This document shows, one piece after another, positions 1 through 10,800 of a stretch of 64,000 nucleotides of DNA. The notes beneath the pieces are model-generated. The model had not been told where the DNA came from. It was given only the letters and a program-made list of their open reading frames with translations, and did not search any database. Position 1 is the first letter of the stretch. Every line of letters begins with the position of its first letter. This stretch comes from Bacillota bacterium (lineage in GTDB: Bacteria > Bacillota > UBA4882 > UBA8346). The stretch lies in the NCBI GenBank assembly GCA_023402395.1, contig JAEYGI010000053.1, forward strand, positions 62,001 through 126,000, in the 5' to 3' direction. The position numbers and the translations under genes are program-made.

Positions 1-3000
1 TGGTAGGCGGTACTCACCCCATTGTCGGTGGCGACCGCCCGGATGGCGCTGTTTTCATCATAGGCGAAGCCCGGCTGGGCCGCGGTCCCGGCAAAACCGG
101 GGATGGCGGTGAGCCGCCCCATCCGGTCATATTGATACTCCAGCCAGGCGCCGCTGCCCGGATAACGGATGCCGGTGGTGGCGCCGGTCAGCGGATCGTA
201 CCGGTATTCGGTGGTGTGCCGGGCGCCTCCGGCCCTGATCTGTTCCACTTTTTCAATGCGGTTGAAGGGGCCGAAGTCCCCGCCGTCATTATAGACCAGC
301 TCCACCTGGCCGTTGTTGGCGCGCCGGATATTGCCTACCTGATCGTATTCACAGCTCAGATACTGGCTTTGCACGCCGTTGGTGAAATCCCGCCGCAGCA
401 CCCGGTAGAGGTCGTCGTATTCGAACGCGGTTTCCGTGCCCCGGGGGTCCTGCCCATAAATGACATTGCCGGCCGGGTCATAGTCGAAACTGCGCTTGTG
501 ATTGAGGGAGTCCACGATCTCCAGAGGAAGCCCCAGCTCATTGAGGCGGAACATGGTGGCCAGGCCCGTGGCGGTCACGGTTTTGGTCAGCTGTCCTTCT
601 TCATTGTAATAGCTGTAACTGCTCTTCTGGTCCGCATCGATCACCTGGGTCAGACGGTTGGCCGCGTCATAAACGTATTCGGTCTCATTGAGCATTCCGT
701 CGCGGACGATCCGGCGGTTGCCGCTCAAGTCATACTCATACGAGGTGGCGTTCCCCTCCGGGGAGATCTGGAGTACCGGGCGGTTTAAGGCGTCATAGCG
801 GTACTCGGTGGCATTGTCTTTATTGTCGTAGACAAAGCGTTTATTGCCGATCCAGTCGTATTCGAAACGGGTGGTATAGGTGACCCCGTTTAAGCTCTCC
901 CTCTGGGTGAGCAGCCAGTTCCGTCCGTTGTATGTATAGTCAATGGCTTCGCCGTTGGCTTTGGTCTCCCGGATGCAATTGCCGTTTTCGTCGTATTGGA
1001 AGGTGATCACCGGATTGTCTCCCGGATTGTCCGGCCCGTCCGGCGGGGTTTGATCCGGCAGCACGGCCTTGACGACCCGGTAGAGATCGTCATATACATA
1101 CCAGGCAGTATAGGAGTTTTTCACCGCGCCCGCCGCATTGCCCCGGGCGTCGGTCTCGCTCAGTTTGTTGCCCGCCGGATCATAGGTATAGGAGGTAATC
1201 CCGCCGGCGGGGTCCTTGACCGATTGCAGCCAGCCCCGGGCGGTATAAACGTATTCCGTCGCCTTGCCGTTGGGATCGACCGTTTTCACCTTATTCCCGG
1301 CCAGGTCGTAATAAACTTTGCTGACGATTTCCCTTTGGCTGCCGTTGCGCCCGGTCATCGCGGTCCGGGTGATGATCTCCCGGTTCATCTCGTCAAAAAC
1401 ATAGGTGACGGCCCGGCCCAGGGGCGAAATCTCCCGGATCAGGTTGCCCTCGTCGTCATAAGTATAACTCAGTTGAGCCCGCTTCGCTTGGACGACGCCG
1501 GCCGGGTCATTGAGCGCCTCCGTCTCGGGCAGTGTTTTTTGAACCAAGCGGTTTTGGTCATCGTAAACAAATAAGGTGGTATTTCCCCGGCCGTCGGTTT
1601 CCGCCGTTCTATTGCCCAGGGCGTCATAACTAAACGCACTGGCGGTGGCGGCATCGCTGCGGTACCCGGCCACTTGGGCAATGACCCGGTCTACCGCGTC
1701 CTTGGTGACCAAGGTCTCATGGAGTTCAGTGGCGCTGGCCGACTCGGTGATGGTCACTTCATTGGTGACTTCATTATAGCTGTATGCCTTATAGGGATTA
1801 TCCCCGTCATCCGAAGTCCCGTCGGGATAGATGATCCGCAGCAGCCGCCCGGCCTCGTCGTACAAATACCGGGTGGTGTATTGATGGGCCTCGGCGGAAT
1901 TTTTCGTCCCCAACGGGCTGATGATCGAAGCGATCCGGCCCTGATCGTCATAGCCTACCTTCACCCGGGAATAAGCCAGGGAGAGTCCAAGGATCCGGTG
2001 GTATTTGACGATCTCCGTCAAATGTTCGAACGAGTCATAAATATAGTCGGTGCGGTTGCCCAACGGGTCGGTCACCCGCGTCGTCCGGTTGGCGTCATCG
2101 TAGCTCATCTGTTGAATGGGATTGTCGCTCCGGAAGCCGCTCCGCTCGATAGCTCCGGTCAAAGCCGCCGGCCGGTAATCCGGGCTGTCGGTGTCATCCG
2201 GCAATACGGTTAAGATCTCCCGCCCCAAGCTGTCCTGCTGATATTCGGTGACAAAACCCCGGGCGTCCTTCTCCCAGCGCTTGCGGTAGGTCACCGGATC
2301 ATAGCCTAGTTCCTTCAACACCACGCCCGTCTGGGCGTTCCCGTCGGCATTGGTCAGCTTGCCCAGGGTCACTTTGGTCAAAAGCGCCTGTTGGTACGCG
2401 TCCGCGTATTCGTAAAAGGTCTCGATCCCGGTAGGGCTGGTCATTTTGGTGATATTTCCGGCGTCGTCATATTCATAGCCGGTCTTTAACCATTTTGAAC
2501 CGGACCGGACCGCCTTCTCCAGCAGGTTCCCGTTTTCGGCGAACTGATAATGCGTCTGCTGGGAACTGGCTTGGGAGCCGTTATAATTGATGATATACTC
2601 GCCGGTCTTGGCGTCATGAATGGTGCCGGCCACTTTGGCAGTGGCATAAGGGGATTTCATCGCCCCCGGATAACTGACGGAGCTTGCCGTATTGGCATAG
2701 GCGGCAAAGGACTCGGCGCCCGTATGGTGGTTTTTCTGCCAGACCACATTGCCCCAGTTATCGTATTTAAACTCTTGCACCGTGCTCCGGCCGCCGGTGT
2801 TGTCCGTCACCTTCACCGGCGCTTCCAGCTCCGGATCATACTCCACCAGGTGGGCGGAGAGCATCCGGTCCTGGCGTCCATAGACCATTTGGGCCTTGAG
2901 CAAAGTGACATCCTTCTCCACGCTGTTGGAGATCCGGTCAAAGAGCATATAGGTCCGCCGGTCTCCCTCGTAGATGTTGCAAGAGGAAATGATCGGCGCA

Positions 3001-6000
3001 TTGTTTTTATCATAATTAATCTTATAATCAATGGTCTGCACTTTGTCATACGCCAACCCGTTCTCCTCGAACCGGTTGACTTTGGCGAATTCAAACCACA
3101 TCATCCCAATCGACAGGCTCAGCCCGCTGCCAAAATCCCCGTAACGGATGCATTGCTGTTTTCCATAGTCGAAGCGGTACTCCCCGTTAAAGGGCGTCAC
3201 CACCTGGGTCAGATAGTAAACATCGGTTTCGTTGGCGTTAGGGATTAAGGCGCCCACCAGATTGATCCACGCCGACGGATTGAACCAAATGGTGAGAATG
3301 TCGAGCAGGCTGACCGTCCAGGATCCGGAAGAGAAGGTATATTTGTCATAGCCGTATTTGGTCTCCTGGAGTCCGCCGTCATTGACTTTCACCAGTTCGT
3401 CATGGCCGTCGTATTGATAGGTGACCGTCTTGCCCGCGCCCGAAATCGAGCGGATGAACTTCCCGGAATAGGTAAATTGAATCTTTCGCCCCACCGAGTC
3501 GATGATATAATCCAGTTTCTTGCCGTTAAAGCGGAAGGTTATTTCGCTCGTGCCCAAGCGGTTGACGATCCGTTGAACCAGGCCGCCGCCGTTCATTTCA
3601 TAGCGGGTCCCGTCTTTGGTGGTCAATACATAGCCGGTCGCCTCCCAGTTTTCTCCGGTTTTCACTCCGTTGCCGCTCTCGTCGTCGCTGTAGATATCTC
3701 CCACCTTGCGCTGGGTCTGCTCTAAAATGAAATGTTCTCCGGCATGGCACTCAAAGACTCCCTTACCCTGACCGCCCCATCCGGAGCCTGTCATCTTCCA
3801 GTTGATCTTCTTGGAACCGCCGCCCGGCAAATGGATAAATTGCCCGTTTTCATCCTTCTCGATCCAGACGAAGTTCATCCGCCAGCCCCGCCCAAATCCA
3901 AAGCTGCCGGCAGGCTCGGCCAAATATTTATCAATCGCCTGCGCCACAATGTTTTTCGCCAAATTCAACCAACCGCCGCCTACACTGATAAAACTAAACA
4001 TGGCCGAAAAAAGATGGTCTTCCTCAAGGCCCCAGTCCGCCTGGCCCCGCCCGCTGTCATAGGTCCGGGAGATGGTCAGATCCAGCCCGCCCCTGCCTGG
4101 CAGGACAAAGTCCTTGGCGGTCACGGTCGAGCTCCCGCTGCCGTAGGAGACGCCGACCTGGTTGTTTTCCATATAGGTCTTGCCGGGAGAGATCCCCATC
4201 CCGCTGATCTGCTCCGGCGCTAAGGGCGCGGCCACCGAGGCCTGCACCGAGAACATGGAAAAATGAGTGGTAAAAAAGTAGACCACATTGTTATCGCCAT
4301 CCACGAAGCTTTCGGGGATCATCTCCCAGTTTCCGGCGGCGGTGTTATAATAATAAGCCCGTAAATTGCCTTTATTCAAGAATTGCTTCACATCATCCCC
4401 GGGCAGTTCAAAATGAATTCCGACCAATACCGGCTTGTTAAACTTCACTCCGTTCGGGTCCACCGGACCCGTGCTTGATTGGGCGCTTAGGGAGTAAACC
4501 GGCGAGACACTGACGGCCAAGGATTTCTGAAGCAAGGCTTCGGCCCCTTTAACCTCCATCACCGTAATCGTCCGGGTTTGATCCAACGCCCCCACGGGTA
4601 CGCCGACGACGATGTTCTCGAACTCCACCTTGGTCTCTTCGGCGGGGCTGGCCTTCACTTCGGTCAGGCCCGCCTTGACCGGGGCCAGGGTCGTCCCGGG
4701 GCCGTGATTGTCCGCCCGGTCCACCGCTTCCAGCGTATAAATATAGCCCGTCAAATTGGTGACCTCAGTATCCTCATACTGGCTCAGCCCCGGTCCAATC
4801 GCTTTGGCTTTCCCGTCGGCAAAGGCCGGGACCCGGGTCAGCCGGTAACTCTGGAGGTCGGTTTCCGCATTGGCCGTCCAGCTTAAGTTGACCTTGTCCG
4901 CTCCGGGGACGGCTTTGAAACCGGTCACCGCCGCCGGGGCCGTGGTATCCACATATAGAGTGGTGCTGCTTACGGTCTCCCAGCCGGCCCGGTCCACGGC
5001 CTTGACTATGACCGGATGCTCGCCGTCGCTTAAGGCAGGTACCTGATAGGGGCTGCCGGCCACCGTATATTCTCCGTCATCAATCTTCACCAGATAGCGG
5101 GCGATGCCGGAGATCCGGTCCACCGTCTCAAAGGTCAGCACCGGTTGAGTCTCACTGCTCCAACCCGACGGTTCCGCTTTCACCTCAAAGGCTTCCGGCG
5201 GCGTCTCGTCGATTAACACGTTTAACAGGCGCTCACTCCGGTAACCCCAGTCGTTGGCCGCCGCCACCCGGATGGTTTGGCTGCCTTCGGCAAGGCTTAC
5301 GTAAGTCTGGAAGCCGCGGCCGTTTAAAGCAACAATCGAGCTGTTCACCTTTAGCTCGACCGGACGGGTATCGTCTACGGTCCCGGCTACGGTCACTCCG
5401 CTGCCGGCGTTCAGGATCCGTCCGTCCTGAGGCTGAGTGACAACTAGCTTCGGCTGGAGCTGCAAATGCTCCAGGCTTACGGTGACAGCTGTGCTGTTGC
5501 CCAAAAGATCGGTAGCCACCACCTTAACGGTATTGCTGCCCAATGTCAGCCCGGTCCAGGCGTGAAAACGGTTGCCGTCGATCTGGGCTGCCTGGCCGTT
5601 AACGGTCACCGTCACCGGAGTCAAGTCCGCTACCGCGCCGCTGACTTCCAGAGCCGCTCCGCCCGCCACTTCCCGCGTCAGCGGAGTTTTCACCGTCACC
5701 TGCGGGGCCGTGGTATCCCGGTAAACCAAAAGCCGCCGGGTGGTATAGACCGCCTGCTTATCATAGGCGGCGACCGTCAGGATATTCTCCCCTTCTTTTA
5801 ACGGGCAATTGTAGCTGAACTTGCCGCCATACAGCGGAATCCGGATATCGTTGACCGTGATCCGGTCACAGTAGCCATTGGCGCTGCCCGACACCTGAAA
5901 GCTTCCGGCTTTGGTGTTATAGACGGCTTGGTTCTGATCCAAGCTGAACTCGGGGGCATTCCGTATAAAGACCCTGCGCCGTTCCACGGTCACCCCGTTA

Positions 6001-7802
6001 CCGGCTGTTTGGGCCTGAATGTTCAGATCCCGGACCGGCCCCTGGTACAAGGGAAGCGTAACGCGAAAATGTTCGCCGTTAAAGACGACCGGCTTCCCGT
6101 CCACCCGGACGTCGGCTTCCAGTTGGTCGATGACGCCCGTCACTTCCATCGTGCTCTGACCGACGGGGTAAATCTGCCCCTCCGCCGGAACCAGTTGCGT
6201 GATGACAGGCGGAGTCTCGCCCCGAACCCAGCTTCCCCAGGACTGGATCTCGTTAATCTGGGTGAAACTTGGCAAATGATAACGCATCCGCTGGGCTGTA
6301 ACTCCCTGCGGGATATCGATCTGCACGAAATGGGGATATTGGGTCTGGACCGTATAAACGTCTACCCAGCCCTGGCCATTGTCCGCCTGGACCCGAAGGT
6401 AGTTTAAAGGCGTATTCGTATAGATCTGCACCCATTCCAAGTTCGCCCGGGAGCGGTAGTCCACGTCAAAAACCCGGTTATAGCCGGCCTGCGTCTCCAG
6501 CCAGCCATCGAAAAGGCCGCCCAGATTGCGGTGGACCGCGTTTAACGCCCCGGTACCACGCACCGCTTCGATCCGGGCGTGAAAGATCTTGAGCGGCAGT
6601 ACCGAATCCAGGGTTAAGTGATTCTCCCCGGCGTTCAGATAATCATTGACCGGAATCCGGAAAAGCACGGTCCCGCCGCACTGCCAAAACAGGCCCTGCG
6701 GCTGAAGTTTGTTCCCGTTCAACTCCATGGCAGGGGGGAGCAGCCCGTCGATGCTCAACAGCAGAAAATATTGGGCGTCCGGCTCCAGCCGGGGAATCTC
6801 GAACCTGACCAAAGCTTTGGGGCGTAACAAGCTTAAGACGGCCCGGTGCAGTCCGCTGTCATAATAGACCTTATCCTCATTGCCGGAGGACTCGCCCCAG
6901 AGCTGGACCTCAGTCAATCCCCCCAACCGTCCGGCCACGGGATTGGTAAAAGTCAACCGCACCCTGCCGGTTTTGACTTCCGGGACGGTCAGCCGGTTCC
7001 AGCCCGGCGCCAGTTGGGCGCTGCTGAAAACGGCGCCGGGCAACGGCAGCCACTGGCCATTCTTTTCATAGTCAATGATCAAATTCCCTTTTAAGCCGTT
7101 CTTTACGAACAACTTGACCAAACTTAACCGGGAAGCGGGAATCTCCAGTTCCACCCGGGCCGCGCCGTCGGCGTCGGCTTCCGTTTCCCAGGCGCTTTCG
7201 GTGTTCCCGTCGCCCAGATTGGCCGCGGCAAACAGGGTTTCACTGTTTGAAGTGGTAATCGCCGTGGCCGGAATGTTTTTTCGAAAGCCGTCCCGGTATC
7301 CTCTGACTTTTAACTCGGCAATCCCGCCGATATACCCGGAACCGCCCGGCTTGCGCAGATGAACCCGCAGCGTATCGGCGGTGACCCGGTCATAGGAGAG
7401 ATCCACCGTTCGCCATTGCCTCGGCAGCAGCCCCGGCTCAATCTGCTCACCCCCGGTAAAGGTATGCCAGCCCCCGTCCTGATAGTACTCGACTTCAAAC
7501 TCGGCAAAACGGGCCTCAGTCAAGTAAAACTCCAAGCCGATAATGCGCATCGGTTGGGCTAGGCTAATCACCAGCGCGGTTTCCTCCGTTCCGGTCGTGG
7601 TACGCCAGACCGTAGACAGATTGCCGTCCGTCAAAGCGCTCGGCAGGTACTGGGCGGTGAATCCATTGGTACATAATATGGAATCGATCTCCCCGTCCTC
7701 GTACTCTGCCTGCAGCACCCGGCTGGCCAAAGGCCAGCCCAGGATCACCAGCAACCATACGCAGGCGACGATAATCCGTCCCATCATCAGTTTCTGCTTC
7801 AT
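1..7802 (-). CDS. Giant YD-repeat (RHS-type) surface protein, 3' end beyond the window
   Basis: The minus-strand frame is open from 7802 to the left edge, about 2600 residues with no stop in the window. It starts MKQKLMMGRIIV with a hydrophobic signal peptide, and an AGGGGAGAG ribosome site lies upstream. Three discoidin (F5/8 type C)-like segments lie around residues 35-165, 180-300 and 410-520. Bacterial Ig-like and glucodextranase-type domains follow to about 900, then a fibronectin-III-like domain. The RHS entry motif DFVLPGRGGLDLTISRTYDS is near residue 1230. From about 1460 onward there are some 25 YD repeats of the form YxYDxxGNxxxxxDPxG. YD-repeat proteins are secreted or wall-associated shells whose C-terminus is often a toxin; that end is outside the window. 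It lies 33 nt downstream of the next gene and is probably co-transcribed with it. Confidence 0.9.
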   Translation of the reverse strand, partial: MKQKLMMGRIIVACVWLLVILGWPLASRVLQAEYEDGEIDSILCTNGFTAQYLPSALTDGNLSTVWRTTTGTEETALVISLAQPMRIIGLEFYLTEARFAEFEVEYYQDGGWHTFTGGEQIEPGLLPRQWRTVDLSYDRVTADTLRVHLRKPGGSGYIGGIAELKVRGYRDGFRKNIPATAITTSNSETLFAAANLGDGNTESAWETEADADGAARVELEIPASRLSLVKLFVKNGLKGNLIIDYEKNGQWLPLPGAVFSSAQLAPGWNRLTVPEVKTGRVRLTFTNPVAGRLGGLTEVQLWGESSGNEDKVYYDSGLHRAVLSLLRPKALVRFEIPRLEPDAQYFLLLSIDGLLPPAMELNGNKLQPQGLFWQCGGTVLFRIPVNDYLNAGENHLTLDSVLPLKIFHARIEAVRGTGALNAVHRNLGGLFDGWLETQAGYNRVFDVDYRSRANLEWVQIYTNTPLNYLRVQADNGQGWVDVYTVQTQYPHFVQIDIPQGVTAQRMRYHLPSFTQINEIQSWGSWVRGETPPVITQLVPAEGQIYPVGQSTMEVTGVIDQLEADVRVDGKPVVFNGEHFRVTLPLYQGPVRDLNIQAQTAGNGVTVERRRVFIRNAPEFSLDQNQAVYNTKAGSFQVSGSANGYCDRITVNDIRIPLYGGKFSYNCPLKEGENILTVAAYDKQAVYTTRRLLVYRDTTAPQVTVKTPLTREVAGGAALEVSGAVADLTPVTVTVNGQAAQIDGNRFHAWTGLTLGSNTVKVVATDLLGNSTAVTVSLEHLQLQPKLVVTQPQDGRILNAGSGVTVAGTVDDTRPVELKVNSSIVALNGRGFQTYVSLAEGSQTIRVAAANDWGYRSERLLNVLIDETPPEAFEVKAEPSGWSSETQPVLTFETVDRISGIARYLVKIDDGEYTVAGSPYQVPALSDGEHPVIVKAVDRAGWETVSSTTLYVDTTAPAAVTGFKAVPGADKVNLSWTANAETDLQSYRLTRVPAFADGKAKAIGPGLSQYEDTEVTNLTGYIYTLEAVDRADNHGPGTTLAPVKAGLTEVKASPAEETKVEFENIVVGVPVGALDQTRTITVMEVKGAEALLQKSLAVSVSPVYSLSAQSSTGPVDPNGVKFNKPVLVGIHFELPGDDVKQFLNKGNLRAYYYNTAAGNWEMIPESFVDGDNNVVYFFTTHFSMFSVQASVAAPLAPEQISGMGISPGKTYMENNQVGVSYGSGSSTVTAKDFVLPGRGGLDLTISRTYDSGRGQADWGLEEDHLFSAMFSFISVGGGWLNLAKNIVAQAIDKYLAEPAGSFGFGRGWRMNFVWIEKDENGQFIHLPGGGSKKINWKMTGSGWGGQGKGVFECHAGEHFILEQTQRKVGDIYSDDESGNGVKTGENWEATGYVLTTKDGTRYEMNGGGLVQRIVNRLGTSEITFRFNGKKLDYIIDSVGRKIQFTYSGKFIRSISGAGKTVTYQYDGHDELVKVNDGGLQETKYGYDKYTFSSGSWTVSLLDILTIWFNPSAWINLVGALIPNANETDVYYLTQVVTPFNGEYRFDYGKQQCIRYGDFGSGLSLSIGMMWFEFAKVNRFEENGLAYDKVQTIDYKINYDKNNAPIISSCNIYEGDRRTYMLFDRISNSVEKDVTLLKAQMVYGRQDRMLSAHLVEYDPELEAPVKVTDNTGGRSTVQEFKYDNWGNVVWQKNHHTGAESFAAYANTASSVSYPGAMKSPYATAKVAGTIHDAKTGEYIINYNGSQASSQQTHYQFAENGNLLEKAVRSGSKWLKTGYEYDDAGNITKMTSPTGIETFYEYADAYQQALLTKVTLGKLTNADGNAQTGVVLKELGYDPVTYRKRWEKDARGFVTEYQQDSLGREILTVLPDDTDSPDYRPAALTGAIERSGFRSDNPIQQMSYDDANRTTRVTDPLGNRTDYIYDSFEHLTEIVKYHRILGLSLAYSRVKVGYDDQGRIASIISPLGTKNSAEAHQYTTRYLYDEAGRLLRIIYPDGTSDDGDNPYKAYSYNEVTNEVTITESASATELHETLVTKDAVDRVIAQVAGYRSDAATASAFSYDALGNRTAETDGRGNTTLFVYDDQNRLVQKTLPETEALNDPAGVVQAKRAQLSYTYDDEGNLIREISPLGRAVTYVFDEMNREIITRTAMTGRNGSQREIVSKVYYDLAGNKVKTVDPNGKATEYVYTARGWLQSVKDPAGGITSYTYDPAGNKLSETDARGNAAGAVKNSYTAWYVYDDLYRVVKAVLPDQTPPDGPDNPGDNPVITFQYDENGNCIRETKANGEAIDYTYNGRNWLLTQRESLNGVTYTTRFEYDWIGNKRFVYDNKDNATEYRYDALNRPVLQISPEGNATSYEYDLSGNRRIVRDGMLNETEYVYDAANRLTQVIDADQKSSYSYYNEEGQLTKTVTATGLATMFRLNELGLPLEIVDSLNHKRSFDYDPAGNVIYGQDPRGTETAFEYDDLYRVLRRDFTNGVQSQYLSCEYDQVGNIRRANNGQVELVYNDGGDFGPFNRIEKVEQIRAGGARHTTEYRYDPLTGATTGIRYPGSGAWLEYQYDRMGRLTAIPGFAGTAAQPGFAYDENSAIRAVATDNGVSTAY

Positions 7803-7835
7803 TTACAACACTCTCCCCTACCGCGGCCCAATTTC

Positions 7836-10800
7836 TTACTTATTCCCCTGATTGCCGCCCAACTGGTTCAACTGTTCAATGTTGATAATCCCCAGGCCAT
7901 CCTCGTAATAATCCGCCACGCCGTTGCCTTTGATCACGCAGCCGATCACCGTGGGCCGGGCCTGATCATCCTCTTTGATTCCGTAAATCGTATTCTCGCT
8001 CACTTCACACTCTTCAATCCGGGGCGCAGCGGCGATGACATGAATGCCGATGCGGTTGCGGCTGAAAACACAGTGATCCAGGTTCAGCTCTCCGGCAAAA
8101 ACCGCTACGCCCACGGTTGCATTTTTAAATGTCACATAACGAATGGCCGAAACTCCCTCGCTATGATCGAGCCGGATACCCGTCCAATCCCCGGCGCTAT
8201 TGATCGTTACCGGCTGTTCGGCGGTTCCCGCGATCACGATCTTTCCGTTAACTTTGATTCCGTAATTTCCGGTGAAATAGATCCTGGCCCCTGCCTGAAT
8301 CGTCAGGACAATGTTGTTCGGGACAATAATATCCCCGGTGATCTCGACCTCTCCGTCCCAGGTTTCATCGGTTTGTAACGAGCCCGAGGTAGAGTTATTC
8401 ACCGTCACGATGGTAATGGCCGGTTCCGACCACTGGCCGTCGTTATCCTGGACGGTCAGGGTCACCGTATAAACGCCTTTTTGCCCGAAAATAAGACTGG
8501 GTTCCGCTTCGGCGCTGGTTTTGCCGTTGCCGAAATCCCACTGGTAGGCGATGACCGTTCCATCTTCGTCGGCCACTTCCGGGATGAAATGCACCACGGC
8601 GCCTTTGAATACCGTCCGGTCCGGTCCGGGATTGGCTACCGGAGGAGCGTTAACCCGGATGACCCTTGCCAAAGGCTGTCCTTTGTTCCCAGCCTCGTCC
8701 GCCGGGCTCAAGGTCAGGATATACCGTCCTTTCTCACTCTGACGGAAAGCATAACTATTCTCCAAATTCATGGCGCGCGTTTCCCGGTCGAGCTGGCCCA
8801 AAGGATGCAGGAGTTCCACCCCGACGCTTCCCGTCTCACTGGCGGACCATGGAATATCCAACTCCCCATTCAAAGTAACCGATTCCGGCAGTTCGTCAGC
8901 CCAATGAATCAGCGGCGCTGTCACATCCACCCGGATGGGCTGGGAGTAGGCTACTTTCGACCAGGTATCCACCCCGTTTTTAACTTGCAGGGCAATATAA
9001 TAAACTCCGCCGTCTCTAAGGCTCAATTGATCCAGGACGATGCTGCCCTCTCCCCGGTCGACCGCAACCTCTCCCCCAGTGAGGTCCCGGCCGTCCGCCA
9101 CAGTTACCAGCGCGGCCCGGTAAGCGCTGATGCCGGATTCTTCATCCGCGCCGCTCCAGTTAATCCCGGAAATGCTGCCTAACGAACGCAGATAATTACT
9201 GCCATATTCCAGCCGGGTCACCTCCGGCGGAGTCAGTTCGGCCACCAAACCCTGGCTTTGGGTTAGCGCCGACCACAGCCCCGCCCCATTGCGGGCCATC
9301 ACCGAGAGATAATAGGCCTGGCCGTTGACCAGGGAAAGATCTTCACGAGTCAAAGCGATGATGCTTTTCGCCGTTGTCAGAGTGACCCATCCCCCGGTCA
9401 GATTGGCGCTTCCCGAGGAAGTGCCGACCGCGTAGCGGTATTCGGTGATCCCGGAGGAAGTTTCCCTGGCTTCCCACCGCAACGGAAAACTCTTCCCCAC
9501 CAGTCCGTTACCGGGCAAATTAAGTCGAATCTCCGGAGGCGTCCGGTCCACCGTGACCGGTCCGGAGCGGCCCGGTTTCGACCAGAGTTCCGGATTGTTC
9601 TCCGCCGCGGCCCGGCTTTGGATTCGCAGGAATAAGTAATAGGTGAGGCCATCCTCAAGCGTCAAGCCGGTAATCGTTTGACTATGGCCCAGGCCCGCGG
9701 TTTGCCAACTCAGGTTCGATCCCGCCGGATCGTTACTGATGGCGTATTGGACTCCAGCGATCCCCGAAGGAGTTTCCGTAGCCTGCCAGGTAAAGGCCAA
9801 ACGTTCGGTATCGGTTTGATACGGACTGGCCACGATCACCTCGGTGATCTCCGCCGTCCTGGTATCTACCATAATCCCGTCGCTGCCCGAGAGGTACGAC
9901 TCCAGCCCCGCCTGGTTCACGGCCGTCACCGTGAAGTAATAGACCTCTCCCTCTTTGAGGGCAAGTCCGTCGAGATGCAACCCTTCCAATCCGCCGGAGC
10001 TCAGCACCTGCCGGTCTTTAACGATAGCCTCCGGTTCCGCGGCTGTGCCCAGGGATAACCGGTACCCGGCGATGCCCGACTCAGCGTCGCTGGCCACTAC
10101 CGCCACATCCAGCGCCGAGGCGCTGATGGAATAGTCGCCGTAATCCACCGCCTGGGGCAGATTCGGCGCGGTGGTGTCCACTATAATCCCATCACTGAAC
10201 CCGATGGCGGACAGTCCCGCTTGGTTAACGGCTTTGACCGCCAGATAATACCGCTCTCCCTGCTCCAGTTCAAGCTCATCAAGGAGCGCTTCCCGTTCGG
10301 TCCCATTGTTGTACCAGGTTTCATTGCCGCTCACCGCCGGGTCGGTGGTGAGGGCGTACCAATATTCGCGCAGGCCCGATTCAGCGTCGTCCAACGGCCA
10401 TTTCCAGGTGAACTTCAATAGATCATTACGGTTTGTGTAATTGCCGCCGTCGATGACTACCGGCGCGGGCGGTGGCGTCCGGTCGATCCGGACCGCGGCC
10501 CCGGTTTCCTGGACGACCAACCCGGCGCCGTTTTCCGCCCAGAGGGTAAGATAATAGGATTTACCGTGCTCTATATTTAACTGCTGGCCGTCACTGGTCT
10601 GAGTCAGTTTAAAATAGCCCAGATTGCCCAGATAGATCCAGCCGCCGCTAAGATCCGCCCCGCCCGGCTCGGTACTGAGTCCCGCGTAGCAATGGACATC
10701 CGATTCCGGGTCAACCGCTTCCCAGGTCAAAGCGATACCGCTGCCGTCGCTATAGGCCGGCACATTGAAGGCTTTAATCTCCGGCGGAGTCAAATCAACG

